A stretch of 64,000 nt of DNA from JBEIGE01 sp040382055 (GTDB taxonomy: Bacteria; Pseudomonadota; Gammaproteobacteria; Burkholderiales; Burkholderiaceae_C): contig JBEIGE010000006.1 in assembly GCA_040382055.1 (NCBI GenBank), forward strand, positions 59,085 to 123,084, read 5' to 3'. The notes beneath the pieces are model-generated. The model was not told where the DNA came from. It searched no databases and saw only the letters and a list, made by a program, of their open reading frames with translations. This document shows, piece after piece, positions 16,157 through 24,819 of the stretch. Within the stretch, counting starts at the first letter, position 1. Each line of letters opens with the position of its first letter. Made by a program: the position numbers and the translations under genes.

Positions 16157-18298
16157 ATGCCGCCTATGAACCCTCCGCTTTTGCAAGCACGGTACGTTGA
16201 CTTGATTCAGCCGCCCTTAGATAAAAAAATACTTGTATTTGCTATTTTTTGCATAGCAATATATTCAATGCCCACAAGGTCTCAGGCTCAAAATTTGCAA
16301 GAGATGGTGATCTCTGCCTCACGCGCCGAACAGCGAAGCTTTGATGCGCCCGCGGCCATCCAGTCGGTCGACCGAGAGACGATTGAGGGTGCAGGCCCGC
16401 AAGTCAATCTGTCTGAATCGCTCAACCGCGTGCCTGGCTTGACTATTCTGAACCGGCAAAACTATGCACAGGATCTGCAGCTTTCCATCCGTGGCTTTGG
16501 CTCGCGGGCATCGTTCGGAATTCGCGGCATCCGCCTCCTGATTGACGGTATTCCTGCCACCACGCCCGATGGTCAGGCTCAAGGCTCGTCCATCAGCTTG
16601 ACCTCGACCGAGCGCATTGAGGTTTTGCGCGGCCCATTGGCGCAACTGTATGGCAACTCTTCCGGCGGCGTGATTCAGGCTTTTACCCGCGATGCGCCTG
16701 AAGTGCCTGAATTTGCTGCTCAGTATTACGCAGGTTCCTTCGGCATGCACCGTACCGACACCCAGTACGCAGGCAAGGTCGGAAGTGTGGGCTTGGTGGC
16801 CGACTACAGCACCTTTGACACCAACGGCTACCGCGACAACAGCAAGACTGAACGCAAGCAATTCAATGGCAAGTTGAGTTTCGGACCTGATGAAAAAACA
16901 CGCGTCAATCTGGTGTTCAACCAGTTTGACATGCCACTGGCCCAAGACCCGCTGGGGCTCACCTTGGAACAACTCGCTGCGAATCCGCAGCAAGCGGGTA
17001 CCAATGCAATCAGCCGAAATGTTCGAAAAATCGTGCTGCAGAACCAGTTGGGCTCATCACTGTCTCACCAGATTGACGCGAACAGGTCAGTCACAGCTCG
17101 GGCTTACTACGGCGCGCGGGATAACCTTCAGTTTCAGGCTGGCAACACTTGGGTTGGGCTTAACCGGGCCTATTACGGTGCCGGCCTGCAATACAACGAA
17201 CAAACCAAATTCGGCCTTATGCCGGTCAAGTGGGTTGTGGGTTATGAGTTCGATCGTTCCCAGGAGTACCGCCAGGGGGGTACAGCCGCAAATGGCGAAA
17301 AAACAAGTACCACCCGCCGTGAAGACAACCAAGCCGAGAACAGCGACCTGTTTGCCCAGGCTAGCGCGTTTGTCACCGATCGGGTTTCGGTTGTTGCTGG
17401 TGTTCGTTACAGCACGGTTCGCTTTATCAGCGATGACTATTTTTTGAGTAATGGGGACGGTTCTGGCAACACCAACTACTCAGCCACCAGCCCGGTACTG
17501 GGCGTGAGTTATCTTGCCACCGAAAGTCTGAATCTTTATGCCAACTACGGCAAGGGCTTTGAAAGCCCCACGCTGGCAGAAGTGGCCTACAACGGAAGTG
17601 GCGTTCCATCCTTCAATACCTCGCTTAAGGCCGCTTACAGTCAACACTATGAAGTAGGTGCCAAGTGGGCTCCTTCGGACAAATCGCGGGTTGATCTGGC
17701 TGTCTACCAAATCAACTCGACCGATGAAATCGTGGTGGCTAGCAGCACAAGTGGTGTCTCCACCTTTAAAAACGCCCCGGGTACCAGCAGAAACGGCGCT
17801 GAGTTGACGGGTCGAACACTGTTCAGCCCGAAGCTCAGCGCCATGATTTCAGCGTCGGTGATTGATGCTTCTTACAACCAAACCTTTACGTCGGGCACAC
17901 CCGCAGTGACCGTTTTATCGGGCAACAAACTCCCCGGCATTCCCCAGCATTTCCTGTTCTCGGAATTGCTGTGGTCCAGCAGCAGTCAGCGCATCACCGG
18001 TAAGCGTGCACTGCCGACACCGGGTAGCAAAGCCGGTGTTGAGCTGGTGAGCGCGGGCAGGATTTACGCCAACGATGTCAACACCGAATCATCAGATGGT
18101 TACACCATCCTGAACCTCAAGGCCAGCCACGCTGTGCAGCTTGGGAAAGGGCGAATCACGGCCCATGCCCGGCTTGACAATGTGAGCGATGAAAAATATG
18201 TGGGTTCCGTCATCGTGAACCAATCTGCCAGGCAGTTTTACGAGCCTGCGCCTGGCCGTAACTGGACCTTAGGCTTGAGCCTGATGGTCCCGCTGTAG
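16157..18298 (+). CDS. pqqU: TonB-dependent outer-membrane receptor, PqqU/YncD-like
   Basis: Outer-membrane receptor of 713 aa with signal sequence (ILVFAIFCIAIYSM region), TonB-box-like EMVISA, plug domain and 22-strand barrel. It closely follows E. coli YncD (PqqU), the PQQ importer, as I recall that sequence: NRQNYAQDLQLSIRGFGSR, GIRGIRL.IDGIPAT.PDGQ and IEVLRGP..LYGNSSGGV in the plug, and DNVSDEKYVGSVIVNQS with FYEPAPGRNW at the barrel end. The same motifs in order across both ends support orthology rather than mere family membership. It is divergent from a PQQ-dependent sugar dehydrogenase, which fits PQQ uptake. An alternative ATG lies 9 bp downstream. Confidence 0.85.
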   Translation: MPPMNPPLLQARYVDLIQPPLDKKILVFAIFCIAIYSMPTRSQAQNLQEMVISASRAEQRSFDAPAAIQSVDRETIEGAGPQVNLSESLNRVPGLTILNRQNYAQDLQLSIRGFGSRASFGIRGIRLLIDGIPATTPDGQAQGSSISLTSTERIEVLRGPLAQLYGNSSGGVIQAFTRDAPEVPEFAAQYYAGSFGMHRTDTQYAGKVGSVGLVADYSTFDTNGYRDNSKTERKQFNGKLSFGPDEKTRVNLVFNQFDMPLAQDPLGLTLEQLAANPQQAGTNAISRNVRKIVLQNQLGSSLSHQIDANRSVTARAYYGARDNLQFQAGNTWVGLNRAYYGAGLQYNEQTKFGLMPVKWVVGYEFDRSQEYRQGGTAANGEKTSTTRREDNQAENSDLFAQASAFVTDRVSVVAGVRYSTVRFISDDYFLSNGDGSGNTNYSATSPVLGVSYLATESLNLYANYGKGFESPTLAEVAYNGSGVPSFNTSLKAAYSQHYEVGAKWAPSDKSRVDLAVYQINSTDEIVVASSTSGVSTFKNAPGTSRNGAELTGRTLFSPKLSAMISASVIDASYNQTFTSGTPAVTVLSGNKLPGIPQHFLFSELLWSSSSQRITGKRALPTPGSKAGVELVSAGRIYANDVNTESSDGYTILNLKASHAVQLGKGRITAHARLDNVSDEKYVGSVIVNQSARQFYEPAPGRNWTLGLSLMVPL

Positions 18299-18300
18299 TG

Positions 18301-18318
18301 CCTAGGGTCTTCCCTAGG
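18301..18318. terminator. Inverted repeat after the TonB-dependent receptor gene
   Basis: CCTAGGG (18301-18307) and CCCTAGG (18312-18318) form a perfect 7-bp stem with a TCTT loop starting 2 bp after the receptor stop codon. There is no T tract, so it may act as a weak terminator or mRNA 3'-end protector. Confidence 0.45.
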
Positions 18319-18439
18319 TTGCTGGTGTGACAGCAAATGAATGCCAAATTGGCTACTAAGATGCATGCATGCATAAACGGGTAATCAGGACGGGAATGAA
18401 AACGATATCGCCTCGGCTTTTGTTGCGCAAAGCGGCTGA

Positions 18440-19735
18440 ATGATCACCATGACCCTCAACAACGCCTTTTACGACACCCTAGAAACCCGAAACCCTGAGG
18501 CTCGCGAAGCTGCTTTGCTGGCCGCATTGCCTTTGCAGGTTGCCCATGCCAGACAGTCTGCGCCCGCTTTTGCCTCGCTGCTCAAGGATGTGCAAGCTTC
18601 TGGAGTAACCAGCCGCGCCGAATTGGCCAAGTTACCCGTTATTCGCAAATCTGAATTGCAGCAACTGCAACAAGCTTCCCGCAGTTCGGCTGAAACTAAT
18701 GGTGCAGTGGCATCACCAAACGTATTAGGTGGTTTTAGTGCCGTGACCTATGGTGCTTCTATGCCTCGCATTTTTGCCAGTCCGGGCCCGATTTACGAGC
18801 CTGAAGGCACCGCCCGTGATTACTGGCGTATGGCACGCGCCATCTATGCAGCTGGCTTTCGGCCCGGTGAGTTGATTCACAACTGTTTCAGTTACCACTT
18901 TGTACCGGCCGGCTCCATGATGGAAACTGGCGCCCACGCCCTGGGGTGTACCGTTTTTGCGGGTGGTACCGGTCAAACCGAGCAGCAGGTGCAAGCGATG
19001 GCGCAACTCCAGCCAGCCGGCTATATCGGCACGCCGAGCTTTCTCAAAATCATTCTTGAGAAGGCCGCAGAAACAGGTGTTGCATTGCCTAGCGTCAAAA
19101 AAGCCATGCTCGGCGGCGAGGCGTTTCCCCCGAGCTTGCGCGACTGGTTCACCCAGCGCGGGGTTGATGCCTATCAGTGTTATGCCACTGCTGATGTGGG
19201 TCTCATTGCCTATGAAACGACTGCCCGCGAAGGGCTCGTGCTGGACGAAGGCGTCATTCTTGAAATCGTTCGCCCTGGCACCGGCGACCCGGTTCCCGAA
19301 GGCGAAGTCGGTGAAGTGGTGATCACCACGCTGAACCCCACTTACCCGCTGATTCGTTTTGGCACGGGTGACCTCTCTGCAGTTCTGCCTGGCCCCTGCC
19401 CCACCGGCCGCACCAATAGCCGTATCAAGGGCTGGCTAGGCCGTGCCGACCAGACCACCAAAGTCCGTGGCATGTTTGTGCATCCGGCCCAGGTGGCAGA
19501 GATCGCCCGCCGGTTTTCGCAAGTTGCCCGGGTCAGGCTGGTCGTGTCCGGTGAAATGACCAATGACGTGATGACCCTGAAAGTGGAGACTAGCGATCAA
19601 GCGCAGGGTCTCTCCCTTAAGATCAGCGAGGCCATCAGGGATGTCACCAAGTTACGTGGCGAAGTGGTTCTGGTGCCAGTGGGCAGTCTTCCCAAAGATG
19701 GCAAGGTTATTGATGATGTTCGCAGTTACCGGTAA
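18440..19735 (+). CDS. Phenylacetate-CoA ligase-like AMP-forming ligase
   Basis: A 431-aa adenylate-forming enzyme of the PaaK type, which activates aromatic or other carboxylic acids to CoA thioesters in the cytoplasm. Features include SRAELAKLPVIRKSEL near the N terminus, the hydrophobic AGSMMETGAHALGC segment, AMLGGEAFPPSLRDWF, the adenylate-binding CYATADVGLIAYE, PEGEVGEVVITTLNPTYPLI, RFGTGDLSA and the hinge GWLGRADQTTKVRGMFVHPAQV. Its substrate is unknown. No ring-hydroxylating or paa genes are adjacent; a Bug receptor follows after 141 bp, hinting at acid uptake followed by CoA activation. A second ATG lies 9 bp downstream. Confidence 0.88.
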   Translation: MITMTLNNAFYDTLETRNPEAREAALLAALPLQVAHARQSAPAFASLLKDVQASGVTSRAELAKLPVIRKSELQQLQQASRSSAETNGAVASPNVLGGFSAVTYGASMPRIFASPGPIYEPEGTARDYWRMARAIYAAGFRPGELIHNCFSYHFVPAGSMMETGAHALGCTVFAGGTGQTEQQVQAMAQLQPAGYIGTPSFLKIILEKAAETGVALPSVKKAMLGGEAFPPSLRDWFTQRGVDAYQCYATADVGLIAYETTAREGLVLDEGVILEIVRPGTGDPVPEGEVGEVVITTLNPTYPLIRFGTGDLSAVLPGPCPTGRTNSRIKGWLGRADQTTKVRGMFVHPAQVAEIARRFSQVARVRLVVSGEMTNDVMTLKVETSDQAQGLSLKISEAIRDVTKLRGEVVLVPVGSLPKDGKVIDDVRSYR

Positions 19736-19876
19736 GCCATTTTCCAAGTGCCATCTGGGTATAGACAACGACACCAACGCCAAGAGACTGAAATAGACTT
19801 GACCAGCATATTTAATCAAAACGCGAGGCTAAAGCTTAGCGCCCATCCAGTCGAAAGACATTAACCAAAATAAATC

Positions 19877-20872
19877 ATGAATAATCGTAGGTTGGCCCTT
19901 GTATTTATTACACTTATTGCTACTCTTTCGGTAGCAAATTCGGTTTTGGCCCAGGGTGTCTGGCCCAATAAGCCGGTCAAGATTGTGGTGCCTTTCGCAC
20001 CCGGCGGCACCACAGACATTTTGGCGCGCGCGCTGGCTCCAGAACTTTCACGCGCGTTTGGTCAGCCCTTTATTGTGGAAAACCGGGCCGGCGCAGGCGG
20101 CAATCTGGGTTCCGATGTTGTGGCTAAATCCCCTCCCGACGGCTATACACTGGTGATGGGCACAGTGGGCACGCATGGCATTAACAAGTCCTTGTATGAC
20201 AAGATGCCGTTTGATCCGGTCAAAGACTTTGCACCGGTTACGCTGGTTGCCGGGGTACCCAATGTAATGATCGTCAACGCGGATAAAGCCCGCGCCATGG
20301 GCATCGCCAATGTGGGTGACTTTATTCGTGTCGCCAAGGCCAATCCGGGTAAGTTCAACATGGCCTCCAGCGGTAATGGCACCTCTATTCACCTTTCGGG
20401 CGAACTGTTCAAGTCCATGAGCGGCACTTTCATGCTGCACTTTCCCTACCGGGGCTCGGGCCCGGCCTTGTTGGATATGCTGGGTGGCAATATGGATGTC
20501 ATGTTTGATAACTTGCCCTCGAGCATGCCGCACATCAAGTCCGGCAAACTGTTGGCCCTGGCGGTGACCAGCGGCCAGCGTTCTGCCGCCTTGCCTGATG
20601 TACCGACTATCGAAGAAGCGGGCAAGCTCAAGGGCTATGAGGCCAGCAGCTGGTTCGGACTGTTGGCGCCGGCGGGTACGCCCGCGGATATCGTGAACCG
20701 GATTCAGCAGGAGACGGCCAAAGCCCTGAAGACACCTGCACTGAGCGAGCGTTTGCTGGCTCAGGGGGCCATTCCCAGCGGCAACACCCCGCAGGAATTT
20801 GCCAAGTTAATTGACTCGGAAATCAAAAAATGGGCTCAGGTGGTCAAGACCTCGGGCGCAAAGGTTGACTAA
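19877..20872 (+). CDS. Bug-family tripartite tricarboxylate transporter substrate-binding protein
   Basis: A periplasmic TctC/Bug receptor of 331 aa. The signal peptide (ALVFITLIATLSVANSVLAQ) precedes WPNKPVKIVVPFAPGGTTDI, then ENRAGAGGNLGSD, KSPPDGYTLVMG and LLAPAGTPADIVNRI, all landmarks of the family. No membrane partners are present. It lies downstream of the PaaK-like ligase, so a carboxylic acid that is afterwards CoA-activated is a possible ligand; this is only contextual. It ends 20 bp from the convergent DUF1840 gene. Confidence 0.92.
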   Translation: MNNRRLALVFITLIATLSVANSVLAQGVWPNKPVKIVVPFAPGGTTDILARALAPELSRAFGQPFIVENRAGAGGNLGSDVVAKSPPDGYTLVMGTVGTHGINKSLYDKMPFDPVKDFAPVTLVAGVPNVMIVNADKARAMGIANVGDFIRVAKANPGKFNMASSGNGTSIHLSGELFKSMSGTFMLHFPYRGSGPALLDMLGGNMDVMFDNLPSSMPHIKSGKLLALAVTSGQRSAALPDVPTIEEAGKLKGYEASSWFGLLAPAGTPADIVNRIQQETAKALKTPALSERLLAQGAIPSGNTPQEFAKLIDSEIKKWAQVVKTSGAKVD

Positions 20873-20891
20873 AAGCGTCCCGAAACATTCC

Positions 20892-21215
20892 CTAAACCCC
20901 CCAGACCATTTCCTGTTGAGCTTTCTCGCAGCGCTGCAGCATCTCTAAAAAAGGTGCAGCACGCTGGCGCAATGAGACCTCTGGGGCTTTTGGGGGGGCT
21001 TCCCCCTTGTGCAGGGCTTCTTCTGCCGCCAGCTTGTGAGCCTGTTCTTCGCTGTTCACAGCGCTTTGCAGTGCGGCGATGGCAGCGGGCATCTCAGCAG
21101 ACAACAAGATGCCCTTGCTGCCGTCTGCCTTGCCGATAATTTCCAGAATACGCCTGCCGTTTGCCTCCAGCATGATCAGGTCAGCGGTCGTCTTGGATTT
21201 GAATTTGTAGAGCAT
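20892..21215 (-). CDS. DUF1840 domain protein
   Basis: A 107-aa cytoplasmic protein beginning MLYKFKSKTTADLIMLEANG and continuing GRRILEIIGKADGSKGILLS, the signature of DUF1840, a small family found mainly in betaproteobacteria with no assigned biochemical role. A charged helix (EEQAHKLAAEEALHKGEA) lies in the middle. It follows the acyl-CoA-binding protein gene after 8 bp in the same direction and is probably cotranscribed with it and the TetR gene upstream. Confidence 0.85.
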   Translation of the reverse strand: MLYKFKSKTTADLIMLEANGRRILEIIGKADGSKGILLSAEMPAAIAALQSAVNSEEQAHKLAAEEALHKGEAPPKAPEVSLRQRAAPFLEMLQRCEKAQQEMVWGV

Positions 21216-21223
21216 GGTTGATG

Positions 21224-21478
21224 CTATTGCAGTGATTCAATCAAGTCAATGTACTGGTGCATGGCCTCGTCTGCGGGCTTGCCTTTCAAGGCGTTCCAGG
21301 CATCCCATTTGGCCCGGGCCACCATGTCTGAAAAACTAGGCTTTGGTTCATTGTTGTCGCCAGAGCTACCCTGTTTGTACAGGCCATACAGTTTGAGCAG
21401 GGTCATGTTGTCCGGCCGCTCGTTGAGGTTTTTAGAGTTGGCCACAGCCGTTTCAAATTGTGTTTTAAGGTCTGACAT
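21224..21478 (-). CDS. Acyl-CoA-binding protein (ACBP)
   Basis: An 84-aa four-helix protein that binds medium- and long-chain acyl-CoA in the cytoplasm. The family motif is plain: LKLYGLYKQGSSGDNNEPKP, followed by RAKWDAWNALKGKPADEAMH and the C-terminal YIDLIESL. Lys32 of the ACBP fold corresponds to the Lys of GLYKQ. ACBP is common in eukaryotes and scattered in bacteria. Here it is flanked by a TetR regulator and DUF1840, with a phasin upstream, which suggests a role in acyl-CoA buffering around polyhydroxyalkanoate or fatty acid metabolism. Confidence 0.93.
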   Translation of the reverse strand: MSDLKTQFETAVANSKNLNERPDNMTLLKLYGLYKQGSSGDNNEPKPSFSDMVARAKWDAWNALKGKPADEAMHQYIDLIESLQ

Positions 21479-21487
21479 GTTCGAAGG

Positions 21488-22153
21488 TTAGGTTAATGAA
21501 GCGGTTTGAGTGTATGCCGAGACCAGGCGCATCAAGTGCGCGCGCGGCTCGGCTTGCATGTAAGGCGCCAACAGGTTCAGAACATGGTGGGCACCGCGCA
21601 GTAATGCCCCCTGTGACTGTTGCGGCTCCAGTGCCTGGCGGGGGTTGCTCGCATACTCAAAACTAAGCCAGTAGGTCAAGACCACCACCATGCTGGTAGC
21701 CGTGACGGCCATCTCGCGCGGGTCAATTTGCAGGGTTCCCGCTTGCTGCAAGCCCTCAAGCATGGCGTAAACCGTCTGCGTTTTGTTTTTCAGGATGGTT
21801 TGAATATGCGTCTCAAGCCGTCTGTTCTTGCTCAGCAGGTCATTCAAATCCCGGTACAAAAATCGATATTGCCAGATCAACTCGAACAAGCTGTGAACGT
21901 AAAACCAGGCGTCTTCGACGTCGCGAACGCCGGCTCCTGCGGCCAAGAGCTCATTTAATGCCGCCTCGTATCGATCAAATAAGGCGTTGATCAACTCCTC
22001 CTTTGCCGGGTAGTGGTAATACAAGTTCCCCGGACTGATATTGAGCTCGGCCGAGATCAACGTGGTCGACACATTGGGCTCGCCAAACCGGTTGAAGAGT
22101 TCCAGAGTGACCTCAAGAATTCGTTGGGCGGTACGGCGGGGAGCTTTTTTCAC
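21488..22153 (-). CDS. TetR-family transcriptional regulator
   Basis: A 221-aa repressor-type protein with an N-terminal TetR helix-turn-helix (RILEVTLELFNRFGEPNVST, then NISPGNLYYHYPAKEELINA at about 48-67) and a helical ligand-binding domain. Its place upstream of ACBP and DUF1840 and downstream of the phasin suggests that it senses an acyl-CoA or fatty acid, as many TetR regulators in such neighbourhoods do. It is likely autoregulated, but no operator could be pinned down. Confidence 0.88.
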   Translation of the reverse strand: MKKAPRRTAQRILEVTLELFNRFGEPNVSTTLISAELNISPGNLYYHYPAKEELINALFDRYEAALNELLAAGAGVRDVEDAWFYVHSLFELIWQYRFLYRDLNDLLSKNRRLETHIQTILKNKTQTVYAMLEGLQQAGTLQIDPREMAVTATSMVVVLTYWLSFEYASNPRQALEPQQSQGALLRGAHHVLNLLAPYMQAEPRAHLMRLVSAYTQTASLT

Positions 22154-22172
22154 GATTGCTGAGATTGCGTTT

Positions 22173-22673
22173 TTACTTGCTTGTGGCCGACGTGGTGGGC
22201 GGCAGTTTATGACGAACGGCCTTGCGGGTCACCTTCGCTGCACGGCTTGTACTTTTCGGCGAGGTAAGCCTGGCAACTGCTTCTCTTAGCACCTCAACTT
22301 CGTGCTTCAACGCATCAAGCTCAGCGGATGTTGGCATGCCCAAGCGGCCCAAGGCCTTGGCCACACGATCCTCAAAAATGGTTTCCAGCTTGTCCCATTG
22401 CCCGGTGGCTTTGGCTCCCAGATCGTTGGCCAGGCTTGACACCTTGTGGGTTACTTCAGACAGCCGTTGTTCTGCAACTGCCTGGGTATTTTGTTGCATG
22501 GCCATGCCTTCTTTCACCAGGGTATCAAACACCTTGCTGCCTTCGGCCTGGGCCTTGGTGAAGGCCCCCAAACCGGCCAGCCAGATCTGCTGGGCAGATG
22601 CCTTGATGTGATCAGAAAAGGGGTCTTTGGACGTGGCGTCGTCAGATTTGCCGGAGTGGGCTTGTTTACGCAT
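22173..22673 (-). CDS. Phasin family protein (PHA granule-associated)
   Basis: A 166-aa granule-associated protein of the PhaF/PhaI class. The phasin core SAQQIWLAGLGAFTKAQAEG is followed by an amphipathic region with repeated hydrophobic heptads (VFDTLVKEGMAM through ELDALKHEVEVLREAVARL) that should coat polyhydroxyalkanoate granules. The tail is Lys/Arg/Ala-rich (SRAAKVTRKAVRHK) and may touch DNA, as in PhaF. The ATG at 22673 is chosen for its GAGGAGA ribosome-binding site; a longer frame starts at 22697. No PHA synthase is in the window. Confidence 0.88.
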   Translation of the reverse strand: MRKQAHSGKSDDATSKDPFSDHIKASAQQIWLAGLGAFTKAQAEGSKVFDTLVKEGMAMQQNTQAVAEQRLSEVTHKVSSLANDLGAKATGQWDKLETIFEDRVAKALGRLGMPTSAELDALKHEVEVLREAVARLTSPKSTSRAAKVTRKAVRHKLPPTTSATSK

Positions 22674-22809
22674 GGTGAAGTCTCCTCGAGTGGACAAAAC
22701 AAACCAGACTCTAGACCTCCTTGACGCGTAAAGTAAGCATTAAAGTAGAGGTACTTTACTAAAGGCATTCCGCCGGAGGTGAAAAGGGACTGAAAAACAG
22801 AGGGAAATA

Positions 22810-23877
22810 ATGATTCTTGTGACAGGTGGAGCTGGTTTTATCGGTAGTAATTTTGTTCTGGACTGGCTGGGTGTTTCTGATGAGCCGGTTCTCAATCTGG
22901 ACAAACTCACCTATGCCGGCAATCTGGAGAATCTGGCCATGCTCAAAGGAGATGCGCGTCATTTGTTTGTGCAGGGCGACATTGGCGACTCCGCGCTGGT
23001 GGCAGATTTGCTTGCCCAGCACCAGCCACGCGCCATTTTGAATTTTGCTGCTGAGTCTCATGTAGACCGGTCCATCCATGGGCCTGAGGACTTCATCCAA
23101 ACCAATATCCTGGGCACCTTCCGGCTTTTGGAGTGCGTGAGGGCTTATTGGGGCTCTCTGCCGCAGGCCGAAAATGCTGCTTTTCGTTTTCTGCATGTCT
23201 CCACTGACGAAGTTTATGGCTCGCTTTCCAAGGCTGACCCGGCCTTTACCGAGACCCACCGCTACGAACCCAACAGCCCGTATTCGGCTAGCAAAGCCGC
23301 CAGCGACCATTTGGTGCGCGCCTACCACCACACCTACGGTTTGCCGGTGCTAACCACCAACTGCTCCAACAACTACGGCCCTTACCACTTCCCTGAGAAG
23401 CTGATTCCCCTGATGATCGTCAACGCGCTGGCTGGCAAGCCTTTGCCGGTGTACGGCGATGGCATGCAGATCCGCGACTGGCTGTACGTCAAAGACCATT
23501 GCAGCGCCATTCGCCGGGTACTTGAGGCTGGTCGTCTGGGCGAGGTGTACAACGTAGGCGGCTGGAACGAAAAGCCCAATATCGAGATTGTGCAAACCGT
23601 TTGCGGCTTGTTGGATGCGCTTGAGCCCCGCGCCGACGGCAAACCCTACAGCACCCAGATCAGATATGTAAAAGACCGCCCCGGCCATGACCGCCGTTAT
23701 GCCATTGATGCCCGCAAACTGGAGCAGGAATTGGGCTGGAAGCCCGCAGAGACCTTTGAGTCTGGCATTCGAAAAACCGTGATGTGGTACTTGAGCCATC
23801 CCGACTGGGTTGCCCATGTGCAGTCGGGCGACTACCGTCAGTGGATTGCTACCAATTACGTTAACAGCCAGGTTTGA
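22810..23877 (+). CDS. rmlB: dTDP-glucose 4,6-dehydratase
   Basis: Second step of dTDP-L-rhamnose synthesis (EC 4.2.1.46). A short-chain dehydrogenase/reductase of 355 aa with the NAD-binding TGGAGFIGSNFV at residues 5-16, the catalytic STDEVYGSL segment (Thr-Asp-Glu) and the YSASKAASD YxxxK motif. NYGPYHFPEKLIPLMI and YGDGMQIRDWLYVKDH are also diagnostic. AGGGA stands before the ATG. It leads the operon rmlB-rmlD-rmlA-rmlC with manC behind, all on the same strand with short gaps. Confidence 0.97.
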   Translation: MILVTGGAGFIGSNFVLDWLGVSDEPVLNLDKLTYAGNLENLAMLKGDARHLFVQGDIGDSALVADLLAQHQPRAILNFAAESHVDRSIHGPEDFIQTNILGTFRLLECVRAYWGSLPQAENAAFRFLHVSTDEVYGSLSKADPAFTETHRYEPNSPYSASKAASDHLVRAYHHTYGLPVLTTNCSNNYGPYHFPEKLIPLMIVNALAGKPLPVYGDGMQIRDWLYVKDHCSAIRRVLEAGRLGEVYNVGGWNEKPNIEIVQTVCGLLDALEPRADGKPYSTQIRYVKDRPGHDRRYAIDARKLEQELGWKPAETFESGIRKTVMWYLSHPDWVAHVQSGDYRQWIATNYVNSQV

Positions 23878-23895
23878 AATTCTGGACTTGATTGC

Positions 23896-24813
23896 ATGAA
23901 AAAAATTCTGTTGTTTGGGAAAAGCGGGCAGGTGGGGTGGGAACTACAGCGCAGCTTGAGCGTATTGGGTGAAGTGGTTGCGCTGGACTTTGACAGCACC
24001 GATCTTTGCGGGGACTTCACCAACCCGGCCGGGCTGCTCACTACGGTGCATGCCGTGCAGCCTGACATCATCGTCAATGCCGCGGCCCATACCGCGGTGG
24101 ACAAGGCCGAGAGCGAGCCTGAGCTTGCCCGAACCATCAATGCCACCGCACCGGCAGCACTGGCACAAGCGGCTGCTGCTTTGGGGGCTTGGCTGGTCCA
24201 CTATTCAACCGACTATGTGTTCGATGGGCGTGGCCAGACACCCTGGGTTGAAACCGACGCCACTGCACCGCTGAGCGTGTACGGCCATACCAAACGCGAG
24301 GCCGAGCAATTGATAGCGGCCAGCAACTGCAACCATCTGATTTTCCGGACCAGTTGGGTGTATGCGGCCCGAGGCGGTAATTTCGCCAAGACCATGATCA
24401 AACTGGCCAAAGAGCGCGACAGCCTCTCGGTCATCGACGACCAGTTTGGCGCGCCCACAGGCGCTGACTTGCTGGCCGATACAACGGCCCATGCCTTACT
24501 CAGGGTAAGTGCGCACTCAGATCAGGATGCGTCTGACGCTTCTTCTCTCAGTGGCTTGTACCACCTGGTAGCTGGTGGTCAGACTTCTTGGCATGGGTAT
24601 GCGCAATTTGTTATTCAAACCGCCCTGCAGGCAGGCGTTGAGCTAAAAACCCTGCCGCAGGCCATTGTCCCCGTGCCCACATCTAGCTACCCCACCCCGG
24701 CCAGACGACCGCACAATTCACGCCTGAACACTGACAAATTCCAGCAGGTATTTGGCTTAAAACTTCCGCCCTGGCAGCAGGGGGTGGCCCGCATGCTTGC
24801 AGAAACGCTTTAA
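23896..24813 (+). CDS. rmlD: dTDP-4-dehydrorhamnose reductase
   Basis: Last step of dTDP-L-rhamnose synthesis (EC 1.1.1.133), reducing dTDP-4-dehydro-rhamnose with NAD(P)H. The Rossmann motif GKSGQVGWELQRSL lies at residues 8-21, the NAAAHTAVDKAE segment around 64-75, the STDYVFDGRG region around 110, and the YGHTKREAE catalytic YxxxK near 134. A 305-aa length is typical. It lies 18 bp after rmlB and 6 bp before rmlA. The gene order differs from the enterobacterial rmlBDAC only in spacing. Confidence 0.97.
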   Translation: MKKILLFGKSGQVGWELQRSLSVLGEVVALDFDSTDLCGDFTNPAGLLTTVHAVQPDIIVNAAAHTAVDKAESEPELARTINATAPAALAQAAAALGAWLVHYSTDYVFDGRGQTPWVETDATAPLSVYGHTKREAEQLIAASNCNHLIFRTSWVYAARGGNFAKTMIKLAKERDSLSVIDDQFGAPTGADLLADTTAHALLRVSAHSDQDASDASSLSGLYHLVAGGQTSWHGYAQFVIQTALQAGVELKTLPQAIVPVPTSSYPTPARRPHNSRLNTDKFQQVFGLKLPPWQQGVARMLAETL

Positions 24814-24819
24814 AACACC

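Noticed and set aside
18361..18374. ATGCATGCATGCAT run upstream of the PaaK-like gene
   Set aside because: A self-complementary simple repeat of 14 bp; there is no unit spacing or further copies that would suggest a CRISPR or satellite, and no clear function.
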